Assembly: GCF_000283155.1 (NCBI RefSeq)
Contig: NW_004454166.1
Span: 17,152,012 to 17,216,011, forward strand
Origin: Ceratotherium simum simum
Lineage: Eukaryota; Chordata; Mammalia; Perissodactyla; Rhinocerotidae
Reading direction: 5' to 3'
DNA: 64,000 nt
Shown: positions 61,001-64,000 of the stretch, piece by piece
How the letters are laid out: every line of letters begins with the position of its first letter
How positions within the stretch are numbered: position 1 is the stretch's first letter
Program-made: the position numbers and the translations under genes
Notes under the pieces: generated by a model
The model's input: the letters and a program-made list of their open reading frames with translations, nothing else
What the model was told of the DNA's origin: nothing
Databases searched by the model: none

Positions 61001-63734
61001 AACAGAACCGACCTCTTCAGATGGCCGTAGGGATTAAATCTTGCCAGCGCCTCGCACATGGGAGCATCTGATGGGAGCAGCGGGTGGGACGTGCCTGGCA
61101 CGTGTTCATTCCCTCTCATTCGTCCATCCCCTTTTCACAAGAGCTGCCATTGGCCGGATTTTCTGTCCATGGCACAGGCTCCTCCCCACTGAGCCCCAGC
61201 TGTGACTGCAAACATCTTCCTGGGGAGGAGCTGTGAGAGGACAGACGTGTGGCTCTGATAGAAACCCAGGCCTGCCACTGGTGGTGGGGGGTGGGGGGTG
61301 GGGGTGGCTGGGGCCCGTTGCCTCCTCCTCCCTCCAGACAGGAGAGGTTGGTCCTGTTTCTCCCAAGCCAGCCCCAGCCTCTCCCTGAGCTCTCCGGTGT
61401 TCCCAGAGGATAGCGGAGTCTCCCAGATAACAGTGATTTAGAGGTTGTCTCCTCCAACACTCTACAGTGCAGAGCCTCATGGCAGGCTCCTATAGGCCCT
61501 GACTTGCACACCCGCTGTGACAGGGAGCTCACTCTTACACTGATAAACAGTAACAGGTAGTAGTGGGAAAAAATGGGCATCTGGCTGACTTGGGTTCAAA
61601 TTTGGACCATAGGCTGTCTCCTTACTTGTAAAATGAGGATGATAGCTTTCACTATTATCACTGCTGCTGCTGCTGTTATTACTATTATTGTAGATCACAT
61701 GACCTTTCTTCCAGAAAGGCTTTGATTCCTAGGATAAACAGGGTGCTGTGTGATTCAGGCCAAGCCCTCAACACCTCTGGGCCTCCACTCCACTCCCAGA
61801 GCTGTCCCTTTCCAGGGAGCTTGATGCCTCAGCTGGAGACGGAGCCCAGGGGCCAGAAGCCATCTCTCAGGAGGGCTCAGATGCCCACCCGTCAGCTCAG
61901 CCTCTGTCCCGGCTCCCATGACCTGGGATGCCTCTGCCCCAATCTAGCTCCTGCCTCGCCAGGCCCCTGGCCCTGTATCAGAGGTGGTAAGTCTAATGCA
62001 TGGTCTGACAGAGTCCACTTGCGACAGAGGCCCAGAGAGGGGAAGGGGCTTTCCTGAGGTCACACAGCAGGCTGGCAGCAAAACCAGAACTTGCACCCAC
62101 GCCCTCTAATCGAACCTTGTCTTGAACCTCTGAAAACTCTCATCCAGTTCTACGCAACGTACTATATATAAGCTGCCTATTTTGAGGAAGGGACTGAATC
62201 CAGATCCGCCAAGCCATCCCTCTGTGTCCCTGTTCCTGGGGATCCTGTGTCTCCTCTGGTGGACTTGGGGATCATGGAGTGCTTACTCCATGCCAGGGGC
62301 TGAGCTGCCGTGAGCATCATCTCCTGCCTTGAGGGAGAGATTTCTTGTCCCCATTTCAGAGACGAGATAACCGAGGCTCAGAAGGAGCAGCCGCTTGTCC
62401 CTGAGACACAGCATTTCCCCAGCACCGCTGTGCCCAGCGCTGGACCCCCAGTGGGCCCCAGGCCTGGGGATGCTGGGATCGAAGAGCCCCAGCTGAACCA
62501 CTGGCCGCAGCCCCATGGTCCCCCGTCCCGGCTTGATTTAATCAATGGGGCGCTATTTAAGGCCGTGGTGCGGAGTTGAAGCATTGGGAGCCCCGGGCAA
62601 CTGATAAGAGGAATCGTCACTTTTTCTGGCTCAGTTATTAGTGGAAAATTTCCTTGTTCAATTTTTAAGTGATTTCTCCGCGTTCTGTTTTCTCATCCCT
62701 CATCCTCCCTCCCCCCAGACACTCCCCGGTCCCCTTTTGTGGCTGGTCCCCGTGCTCCCAGGCTGGGGTGGGCCAGCCTCGTTCACAGGATCCTCTGTCT
62801 CCCCAACACGGCCTCTCCGATCCCCTACAGAACAAACATCAGACTGCTCTCCATGGGGGCTTTTTCTAGGGGGCCCCATCGCTCTGTGTCTCTGTGGGAG
62901 TCCCCGTGGAGGGGACACATGGGGCGGTGGGTGGAGCCCCGGGGAGATACAGCTGCTGATGTGCTCAGACAAGTCACTTCCCTTGGCTGGGCCTCAGTAG
63001 TCCCATCTGCATTCCACCTGCCTCAGGGGCCTCCCAGCTCTCAAGGGAACAAGACTCCCATCTCGGGGGTCAGCCCTGAGCCCAGAGCTCCAGGGAACAG
63101 CTGCCAGACCCCTGCCCTGTTCCTGCCCCCTCCTCAGGTCAACTCTTCTCTGTGAGCTGGGCCAGGTTAACTTGCACATCTGGCTGGAGAGGGGGCTGCT
63201 CCACACATCTGGCCACATGCAGACCCTCCCCAAGTCCTTCTGTCAGTTTCCCCCATGGGCTGTGGTCCTTACATCTGTTTCGGGGAAAAGCATGTGACCG
63301 CAGAGTCTGAAGACCTGGCTGCCGGGACTTGGCTACATGTCTCTCGCCTCTGGCCCTCAGTCTCCACATCTGTAAAATGGGTTGGCTGGTTGACCCCCTG
63401 GGTCTCTTTAAACAGGGTTTAAATGCACCACCCGCCCCATTCCGGAACAGTAGGGCCTCTAGCTGAGTCCACCCATGCCGAACCCTCCGCAGAGCCACCT
63501 CAGCAGGCACACTGCACACGGGTGACCCGCTCAGGGTGGGAGTGTGCGGGAAGTGGGAGGGGGGGAGCCCCAGGCTCGTGCAGAGAAAGGCCCAAGGCTC
63601 TGGGCAGCCCCACCCACCTGGTTCCCAGCCCGAGGGAGACCCCTGCTGTCCACTGCACTAGTCCCTTTCTCCTCTTCCAGGGCCCCCGAGGACCAGACGG
63701 ACCAGCTGGGGAGCAGGGGTCCAAGGGTCTGAAG
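8514..63734 (+). CDS. COL27A1: COL27A1, collagen alpha-1(XXVII): 22 internal triple-helix exons (partial gene, spliced)
   Basis: The joined exons give 375 residues of perfect Gly-X-Y. Exon boundaries fall between triplets, seven exons being 45 bp and fifteen 54 bp, the classic fibrillar-collagen module. Blocks such as [33 protein letters not shown] and [18 protein letters not shown] match my memory of human COL27A1 in the same order, and mir-455 sits in an intron as in human. Known of the family: type XXVII collagen is a secreted homotrimeric fibrillar collagen of cartilage and other matrices. It is made in the ER, prolyl- and lysyl-hydroxylated, and assembled into thin non-striated fibrils. 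Loss of function causes Steel syndrome in people. No interruption of the repeat is seen in this part. Because all exons are symmetric, skipping any one keeps the frame. The 5' exons and the 3' exons with the C-propeptide are outside the window. Exon numbers (about 8 to 29) are inferred only from the known intron-10 position of mir-455. Confidence 0.95.
8559..9153 (+). other. Intron between exons 1 and 2 (595 bp)
   Basis: GC-rich with no recognised repeat. The block 8750-8900 has a distinct, non-repetitive composition (ataactggcctgttccggg, then an AT-rich gatattatac) and could be constrained sequence, but nothing specific is identified. Confidence 0.7.
9154..9207 (+). CDS. COL27A1: COL27A1 helix exon 2 of window (54 bp)
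   Basis: Encodes [18 protein letters not shown], residues 16-33. The acceptor is tttgcag. The donor is gtgcag, weaker than the other donors here (no A at +3, no G at +5). Residue order continues the previous exon without breaking the triplet register. Confidence 0.93.
9208..9638 (+). other. Intron between exons 2 and 3 (431 bp)
   Basis: GC-rich purine-heavy intron. I see no repeat or gene in it. Confidence 0.7.
9639..9683 (+). CDS. COL27A1: COL27A1 helix exon 3 of window (45 bp)
   Basis: Encodes [15 protein letters not shown], residues 34-48. The acceptor is tgtttcag and the donor is a consensus gtaagt. This exon is immediately upstream of the intron holding mir-455, so by the human map it should be exon 10. 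Confidence 0.94.
10741..11012 (+). repeat. GAT/GGT trinucleotide tandem repeat (272 bp)
   Basis: Imperfect array of gat and ggt triplets with longer repeated units of 15-21 bp. It has no stop in some frames only because of its triplet composition. It is 1.6 kb upstream of mir-455 in the same intron and probably length-polymorphic. Confidence 0.97.
11345..11505 (+). repeat. MIR SINE
   Basis: gagacctgctctgctgttaa and ctctgagcccatcttttcac, diverged core. Confidence 0.7.
11595..11870 (+). repeat. MIR SINE, full length
   Basis: Has the 5' tRNA-related part (gcagagtggttaggagcc), the core (ctaggcaagtcacttcacct) and the tail (tgctcagtaaatattagct). It lies 0.7 kb before mir-455. Confidence 0.9.
12574..12669 (+). 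ncRNA. MIR455: mir-455 microRNA precursor hairpin (intronic)
   Basis: I recognise the 96-nt precursor. The 5p arm (miR-455-5p) lies at 12589-12610 with seed ATGTGCC. The 3p arm (miR-455-3p) lies at 12627-12647 with seed CAGTCCA. The loop between the arms (12611-12626) is tggaagccagcaccat. The arms pair through TATGTGCC/GGGCATATA and GGACT/AGTCC, and the lower stem pairs GTGAGG with CCTC plus GGC/GCC. It differs from my memory of the human precursor by one base after the 3p arm (cactcgcc here, cacttgcc in human). It is on the sense strand of the COL27A1 intron, so it is probably processed from the host transcript by Drosha. Known: miR-455 is co-expressed with COL27A1 in chondrocytes and acts in cartilage homeostasis. 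Confidence 0.97.
12808..12861 (+). CDS. COL27A1: COL27A1 helix exon 4 of window (54 bp)
   Basis: Encodes [18 protein letters not shown], residues 49-66. The acceptor uses TAG (tttcctag) and the donor is gtgagt. Ile, Leu and Phe in X and Y positions make this a hydrophobic stretch typical of type XXVII and rare in types I-III. It ends in Gly-Glu-Arg, a degenerate form of the GxxGER integrin motif. Confidence 0.95.
12862..13790 (+). other. Intron between exons 4 and 5 (929 bp)
   Basis: Mostly old interspersed repeat sequence, including the fragment at 13252-13455. No coding or RNA feature is seen. Confidence 0.7.
13252..13455 (+). repeat. Ancient interspersed repeat (gcaaactgcggcccgcgggcc type)
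   Basis: Recognised common eutherian repeat: tgcaaactgcggcccgcggg, then gttttattgaacacagccgt and gacagagaccatatggcctg. Family not assigned. Confidence 0.7.
13791..13835 (+). CDS. COL27A1: COL27A1 helix exon 5 of window (45 bp)
   Basis: Encodes [15 protein letters not shown], residues 67-81, with a basic KRGK run. The acceptor is cctacag and the donor is gtaaag. The codon pair Gly-Arg contains an internal GGTAGG that could act as a weak cryptic donor, but the downstream gtaaag keeps the 45-bp module. From memory human has Met where Arg is seen here. Confidence 0.92.
17425..17520 (-). repeat. MIR SINE fragment
   Basis: cagagaggccagtaacttgc, gaggtcacacagcaagtcgg and gactcgaacccaggacc. Confidence 0.82.
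19730..19895 (+). repeat. MIR SINE
   Basis: ctggagtcagactgcctggg, ctgtgtgactttggacaagt and ggacctcagtttcctcatct. Confidence 0.9.
20946..20972 (+). repeat. CA dinucleotide microsatellite
   Basis: About 13.5 uninterrupted CA units, following a tgcgtgcgcacacgtgcgtg purine-pyrimidine alternation that extends the Z-DNA-prone run. Confidence 0.97.
21241..21441. mobile_element. DNA-transposon-like copy with terminal inverted repeats
   Basis: The left end GTCGTGCGCCACACGACGAC and the reverse complement of the right end GTCACGCGTCGCTCAGCGAC are similar, and the interior matches a repeat I have seen widely in eutherian genomes. The family is not named here. No flanking duplication is clear. Confidence 0.6.
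21570..21990 (+). mobile_element. Long tRNA-headed interspersed repeat
   Basis: Begins with a tRNA-like head (tggtggttaagattcggtgc, then a B-box-like gggtttgtttcctgg). It continues through ctgaaagctatgccaccagg and ends near gagtcggaatccccttgacg. I recognise this composite from perissodactyl genomes but not its formal name. The ends are approximate and no target-site duplication was found. Confidence 0.65.
22697..22927 (-). mobile_element. ERE-type SINE (equine repetitive element)
   Basis: Plus-strand reading runs from a T-rich tail through aggaag..ccctgagctaacatcc and atatgggacaccgccacagc to cacccggccggccgc. This is the reverse complement of the tRNA-derived ERE consensus. A perfect 16-bp target-site duplication GGAAAAGGATACTCTT flanks it at 22681-22696 and 22928-22943, so the ends are well defined and the insertion is fairly recent. 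Confidence 0.93.
23329..23382 (+). CDS. COL27A1: COL27A1 helix exon 6 of window (54 bp)
   Basis: Encodes [18 protein letters not shown], residues 82-99. The acceptor is gccctcag and the donor is gtaagt. The exon follows the longest intron of the window (9.5 kb). It carries a Gly-Asp-Phe-Gly-Glu-Arg block resembling a degenerate integrin-binding GxxGER site. Confidence 0.94.
23435..23545 (+). repeat. MIR SINE fragment
   Basis: atcccagccctgccacctct and gtgcccttgggcaaatagc, 60 bp after an exon. Confidence 0.7.
24924..25158 (-). mobile_element. ERE-type SINE
   Basis: Same family and orientation as the copy at 22697. It is flanked by a 17-bp duplication with two mismatches (GCTAGGCACCTGTTTTT at 24907-24923, GCTAGGGCCCTGTTTTT at 25159-25175). 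It has lost part of the internal segment between the two ccctgagctaac-type blocks. Confidence 0.9.
25826..25870 (+). CDS. COL27A1: COL27A1 helix exon 7 of window (45 bp)
   Basis: Encodes [15 protein letters not shown], residues 100-114. The acceptor is gtttgcag and the donor is gtaagt. The peptide has no basic residue and ends on Leu-Ile, another non-proline hydrophobic triplet. Confidence 0.94.
26280..26530 (+). repeat. MIR SINE, near full length
   Basis: ctttggagccagaccacctg, gtcacttaccctctctgagc and tgtgaggattaaatgaggcg. Confidence 0.9.
27165..27400 (+). repeat. MIR SINE
   Basis: Diverged head, atttctccatctataagtgg core and gtgcctagtgcatagtaagt tail. Confidence 0.8.
27406..27426 (+). repeat. 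(GAT)7 microsatellite
   Basis: Seven GAT units directly after the tail of a MIR. Confidence 0.9.
28216..28368. repeat. Palindromic MITE-like interspersed repeat
   Basis: The left half (tggccagataaaacac, then tgcccagtgaaatttgaat) is the approximate inverse complement of the right half (cagatttgaacttggcatcc, then cagtctggcaaccc). It is a known type of short palindromic eutherian repeat whose name I do not recall. Confidence 0.65.
29620..29825 (-). repeat. MIR SINE
   Basis: aaaccgaggctcagagaggc, cctgcccaaggtcacacagc. Confidence 0.88.
30350..30640 (+). repeat. MIR SINE with internal insertion
   Basis: gagcctcggttttctcatct core and gtctggcgcacagtaggagc tail, separated by about 60 extra GC-rich bases (near 30505-30570). 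Confidence 0.75.
31500..31725 (+). repeat. MIR SINE
   Basis: aacctctcagagcctcagtttcc core and agcataatgcctagcagtgg tail. Confidence 0.85.
32474..32642 (-). mobile_element. MER20-like hAT-Charlie relic
   Basis: Reverse-oriented copy: tctcaccttggcactattga, then gcgttgtagggtgttagcag and caacaaccaaaaacgcctcc. Truncated at its right end in this reading. Confidence 0.82.
32643..32790 (-). repeat. MIR SINE abutting a MER20-like copy
   Basis: agctctaggaggtacgtagt, gacggggaaactgaggcaca. Confidence 0.8.
33530..33583 (+). CDS. COL27A1: COL27A1 helix exon 8 of window (54 bp)
   Basis: Encodes [18 protein letters not shown], residues 115-132. The acceptor is cttcccag and the donor is gtaaac. From memory human reads [18 protein letters not shown], a single conservative change. 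Confidence 0.95.
33584..34300 (+). other. Intron between exons 8 and 9 (717 bp)
   Basis: Non-coding. Only a degenerate minus-strand MIR-like piece near 34130-34260 is suspected. Confidence 0.65.
34301..34345 (+). CDS. COL27A1: COL27A1 helix exon 9 of window (45 bp)
   Basis: Encodes [15 protein letters not shown], residues 133-147. The acceptor is gtgttgcag. The donor gtgatc is non-consensus at positions +4 to +6, so splicing may rely on the AAG before the junction. Met and Asn in helix positions are unusual for fibrillar collagens but fit this gene. Confidence 0.92.
34346..37614 (+). other. Repeat-poor intron between exons 9 and 10 (3.3 kb)
   Basis: Unlike its neighbours this intron has little recognisable MIR or L2 after 35500. 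36060-37200 is AT-rich, unique-looking and carries clustered motif-like sequences (TAATTA at 37055-37060, a paired 19-bp direct repeat at 37071-37116, TGTGGT at 36275-36280). No exon is present. Confidence 0.7.
37615..37668 (+). CDS. COL27A1: COL27A1 helix exon 10 of window (54 bp)
   Basis: Encodes [18 protein letters not shown], residues 148-165. The acceptor uses TAG (gtatttag) with a modest pyrimidine tract and the donor is gtaatt. Thr takes the Y position of GDT where I remember Pro in human. Confidence 0.94.
37669..38913 (+). other. Intron between exons 10 and 11 (1.2 kb)
   Basis: About half is an L2 fragment (37790-38300). The rest is GC-rich unrecognised sequence. Confidence 0.7.
37790..38300 (+). 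mobile_element. L2 LINE fragment
   Basis: Blocks such as ccatggctccccactgctcc, ctttgcacacgccgccgcct and gcctttctgagtggcctgag follow the L2 ORF2 3' consensus. Confidence 0.75.
38914..38967 (+). CDS. COL27A1: COL27A1 helix exon 11 of window (54 bp)
   Basis: Encodes [18 protein letters not shown], residues 166-183. The acceptor is ttttttccag and the donor is gtaagt. A second CAG lies 9 nt inside the exon. Its use would drop exactly one triplet (Gly-Ser-Gln) without breaking the repeat. Confidence 0.94.
38968..39608 (+). other. Intron between exons 11 and 12 (641 bp)
   Basis: Mainly a minus-strand MIR at 39255-39480, plus a short second one-like piece around 39090-39200. Confidence 0.65.
39255..39480 (-). 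repeat. MIR SINE
   Basis: cccattgtacagatggagaa, ggacttgcccaggatcccgt. Confidence 0.85.
39609..39662 (+). CDS. COL27A1: COL27A1 helix exon 12 of window (54 bp)
   Basis: Encodes [18 protein letters not shown], residues 184-201. The acceptor is gctctacag and the donor is gtatgt. Alternating Lys and Asp residues are of a kind that can form axial salt bridges between chains of a helix (inference). Confidence 0.94.
40660..40830 (-). repeat. MIR SINE
   Basis: ccaccattttacagatgagg and gagtgagtcacagagcaggg. Confidence 0.75.
41195..41395 (-). repeat. MIR SINE
   Basis: ttattgagcacttagcaggt, gctgagactcagagaggcta, gtcacacagcgagtcggagg. Confidence 0.88.
42502..42555 (+). CDS. COL27A1: COL27A1 helix exon 13 of window (54 bp)
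   Basis: Encodes [18 protein letters not shown], residues 202-219. The acceptor is cccctcag and the donor is gtgagt. It is strongly acidic (two Asp, one Glu, one Lys). Only 166 bp of intron separate it from the next exon. Confidence 0.95.
42722..42775 (+). CDS. COL27A1: COL27A1 helix exon 14 of window (54 bp)
   Basis: Encodes [18 protein letters not shown], residues 220-237. The acceptor is tctcaccag and the donor is gtgaga. Two Gly-X-Arg triplets (GAR, GPR) are candidate HSP47 chaperone contacts, since HSP47 is known to prefer Arg in the Y position. Confidence 0.95.
42776..44389 (+). other. Intron between exons 14 and 15 (1.6 kb)
   Basis: Contains a MIR at 43025-43190, an ATTC-rich short run near 43785-43820 and MIR-like sequence near 43965-44090. 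No gene is seen. Confidence 0.68.
43025..43190 (-). repeat. MIR SINE
   Basis: gctccattttacaggtgagg and gctaggattcgaacccacgt. Confidence 0.8.
44390..44434 (+). CDS. COL27A1: COL27A1 helix exon 15 of window (45 bp)
   Basis: Encodes [15 protein letters not shown], residues 238-252. The acceptor uses TAG (gactctag) and the donor is gtgagt. The exon is wholly acidic, with no Lys or Arg. Confidence 0.94.
44620..44800 (-). repeat. MIR SINE (degenerate)
   Basis: Loose match: gcatcgaggctcaaagagcg and ttctcacagccaggaagtgg. Confidence 0.6.
44932..45115 (+). mobile_element. ERE-related SINE nested in a DNA transposon
   Basis: Contains the ERE-type blocks ggcaacagatgttagctcag and gctgatcttcctcacac and ends in an A-run. 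Its head (aaaggatgtgcaactatgac) differs from the tRNA head of the other copies, so it belongs to another equine SINE subfamily. An 11-bp duplication AAAATGATGGC flanks it at 44921-44931 and 45116-45126. Confidence 0.88.
45461..45495 (+). repeat. Perfect AT-rich inverted repeat (14-bp arms)
   Basis: CATAATAATATTAA at 45461-45474 and its exact reverse complement at 45482-45495 are separated by a 7-nt loop. It lies inside the old DNA transposon copy. Confidence 0.9.
45848..45901 (+). CDS. COL27A1: COL27A1 helix exon 16 of window (54 bp)
   Basis: Encodes [18 protein letters not shown], residues 253-270. The acceptor is tgttgcag and the donor is gtgagg. It has four basic residues in 18, including an adjacent Arg-Lys. 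Confidence 0.94.
45902..47554 (+). other. Intron between exons 16 and 17 (1.7 kb)
   Basis: 46020-46420 resembles LINE 3' sequence of uncertain family. 47180-47310 looks like a plus-strand MIR. The rest is unrecognised. Confidence 0.6.
46020..46420. mobile_element. Possible LINE-derived sequence
   Basis: gaatggacataacctaggtgttcaac and aagatattccatgatggaac resemble diverged L1 3' sequence. The assignment is weak. Confidence 0.4.
47555..47599 (+). CDS. COL27A1: COL27A1 helix exon 17 of window (45 bp)
   Basis: Encodes [15 protein letters not shown], residues 271-285. The acceptor is tctctgcag and the donor is gtacgt. The exon is GC-rich with several CpGs. Confidence 0.94.
48697..49438. mobile_element. 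Old DNA transposon copy interrupted by a SINE
   Basis: The left end (cctcaccctgtttgtgcctt) and the right end (agggtcagaacccctag) are roughly inverted, with an AT-rich interior recognisable as a common eutherian element. The ERE at 48934-49179 splits it. I do not assign a family name. Confidence 0.65.
48934..49179 (-). mobile_element. ERE-type SINE nested in a DNA transposon
   Basis: Full-length ERE in reverse orientation with a perfect 17-bp duplication CTAATGACCTCAATTTT at 48917-48933 and 49180-49196. The flanks rejoin into one older transposon copy, which dates the SINE as the younger insertion. Confidence 0.93.
49800..50030 (-). repeat. MIR SINE
   Basis: tttattgggcacctgttggg, ccccattttgcaaatgagga, gtcacttgcccaagatctct. 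Confidence 0.88.
51986..52014 (+). repeat. TG dinucleotide microsatellite
   Basis: About 14.5 uninterrupted GT units. Likely polymorphic. Confidence 0.97.
52567..52620 (+). CDS. COL27A1: COL27A1 helix exon 18 of window (54 bp)
   Basis: Encodes [18 protein letters not shown], residues 286-303. The acceptor uses TAG (tttcttgtag) and the donor is gtaagt. It is the most hydrophobic exon of the window: the first three triplets carry Leu-Leu, Phe-Ile and Leu-Val and no proline, so local helix stability is probably low (inference). Confidence 0.94.
52945..53095 (-). repeat. MIR SINE fragment
   Basis: gaaggtcacccagattagaa and gagctgggatttgaactggg. Confidence 0.78.
53348..53400 (+). repeat. CCT/TTCC pyrimidine-rich run
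   Basis: CCA then CCT triplets grading into TTCC-type sequence, all pyrimidine after 53358 apart from the final G. Confidence 0.85.
53400..53535 (-). mobile_element. L1 LINE fragment
   Basis: ttaactttctattttggagt, atcatagattcacaagaagt and aggtcccgtgtgccccccac match a reversed L1M-type segment. Confidence 0.65.
53560..53950 (+). mobile_element. L2 LINE 3' fragment
   Basis: Ends in gtggcttcagtgccaagcac and ctcaatctatgtttgctggc, an L2 3' terminus. The upstream part fits the L2 ORF. Confidence 0.65.
54540..54593 (+). CDS. COL27A1: COL27A1 helix exon 19 of window (54 bp)
   Basis: Encodes [18 protein letters not shown], residues 304-321. The acceptor is catcacag and the donor is gtaagg. It is followed by a short 228-bp intron. 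Confidence 0.94.
54822..54875 (+). CDS. COL27A1: COL27A1 helix exon 20 of window (54 bp)
   Basis: Encodes [18 protein letters not shown], residues 322-339. The acceptor uses TAG (ctgagtag) with purines close to the junction, a fairly weak polypyrimidine tract. The donor is gtaagc. Confidence 0.93.
54945..55170 (+). repeat. MIR SINE (degenerate)
   Basis: gacctgggttcgaatcccagc head with a diverged core. It starts 70 bp after an exon. Confidence 0.7.
55895..56045 (-). repeat. MIR SINE
   Basis: agcaatgctaggaggcaggg, gatgaaactgaggcccaaag. Confidence 0.82.
56475..56750 (+). repeat. MIR SINE, full length
   Basis: cttactagctgtgtgacggc, ctgagcctcagtttccccat, tacactaagcgcttaatgaa. Confidence 0.9.
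56970..57195 (-). repeat. MIR SINE, full length
   Basis: ccccattttatagatggtaa, ggtcacagaactagtaagtg, gcactctactattgcctctc. Confidence 0.92.
58424..58477 (+). CDS. COL27A1: COL27A1 helix exon 21 of window (54 bp)
   Basis: Encodes [18 protein letters not shown], residues 340-357. The acceptor is ccccacag and the donor is gtaagt. The C-terminal half is strongly basic (Arg, Lys, Arg, Arg) and joins another Gly-Pro-Arg in the next exon. Confidence 0.95.
58705..58850 (-). mobile_element. L2-type fragment
   Basis: Begins tgttcattcatttgttggtc, then atttatttagtacctactgt and catggcccctgcctaccc, a reversed L2-like 3' end. Related old repeat sequence may continue to about 59170. Confidence 0.6.
59190..59405 (-). 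repeat. MIR SINE
   Basis: tccattttacagacaaggca, cacagctagaaagtggcaga. Confidence 0.9.
60885..61080 (+). repeat. MIR SINE
   Basis: ctttgaccttgggcaactga, ttttcctctgtaaaatgagt. Confidence 0.82.
62275..62400 (-). repeat. MIR SINE fragment
   Basis: gcttactccatgccaggggc, ccccatttcagagacgagat, accgaggctcagaaggagc. Confidence 0.65.
63681..63734 (+). CDS. COL27A1: COL27A1 helix exon 22 of window (54 bp), last seen
   Basis: Encodes [18 protein letters not shown], residues 358-375. The acceptor is ctcttccag and the donor is gtaccg. The open helix continues beyond the window, so this is not a 3' end. Confidence 0.94.
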
Positions 63735-64000
63735 GTACCGACCCCGTGGCCTGCCCTTCCTCTCGCCTCCCTTGCTGGCTTGGGCATCCAGGCACCAAGG
63801 CTCACACCCTCCTCAGCAGCAGGCCCCTTGGGGACAGCAGGGCATCCAGAGAGGCTGCGGGGCTCACAGCCACTCCTCCTGGCCCGGCAAGGCCTGAGCA
63901 TGGGGGCGGGGAGGGGAGAGTGAGCCTTGAGACTGAGTGAGTGAGAGAGAGCTGTGATTGAGAGAGAGCGGGAGGAAAAGAGAATGTGGCCTCTGGCCCC
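63735..64000 (+). other. Start of the intron after the last visible exon
   Basis: Non-coding, ending in a GA-rich run (63930-63980). Nothing further is recognised. Confidence 0.7.

Larger units (their letters stand above)
58478..63680 (+). other. Intron between exons 21 and 22 (5.2 kb)
   Basis: L2-like, MIR and G-rich sequence, listed separately. 62515-62690 is an AT-rich, unique-looking block with clustered motif-like sequences inside a GC-rich context. Confidence 0.7.

Overview
The window is a mammalian nuclear intronic region carrying 22 consecutive small exons of one plus-strand fibrillar collagen gene, which I recognise as COL27A1 (collagen alpha-1(XXVII)). The first exon seen starts at 8514 and the last ends at 63734. 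Every exon is 45 or 54 bp, starts on a glycine codon, is in phase 0 and has AG/GT borders. Joined, they encode 375 residues (125 uninterrupted Gly-X-Y triplets) from the N-terminal part of the major triple helix. The signal peptide, TSP-N-like domain and C-propeptide lie outside the window. The peptide order matches what I remember of human COL27A1.

The intron between the third and fourth exons carries the microRNA gene mir-455 (96-nt hairpin at 12574-12669). Both mature arms are intact, and human mir-455 is known to lie in COL27A1 intron 10. This independently supports the gene call and suggests that the exons here are about numbers 8 to 29 (inferred, not shown).

Organism: the host is most likely a perissodactyl, probably a horse or relative. 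Four young SINEs match the tRNA-derived Equine Repetitive Element (ERE) type and have recognisable target-site duplications (22697-22927, 24924-25158, 44932-45115, 48934-49179). I cannot separate horse from rhinoceros or tapir by eye.

Layout: 1-8513 is intron upstream of the first visible exon, full of old MIR, L2, MER20-like and L1 fragments. 8514-13835 holds five exons plus mir-455 and a 272-bp GAT-rich tandem repeat. 13836-33529 is two long introns (9.5 and 7.7 kb) with an exon pair between them. 33530-47599 is the exon-dense core (10 exons). 47600-63734 has the last five exons and four introns of 1.9-5.2 kb plus one short intron of 228 bp. The rest is intron dominated by ancient repeats, with a few repeat-poor blocks that could be intronic enhancers (36060-37200, 62515-62690, 22140-22320).

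I found no second protein-coding gene, tRNA, rRNA, CRISPR array or prokaryote-like system. The long open frames on either strand are by-products of GC-rich or repetitive DNA.
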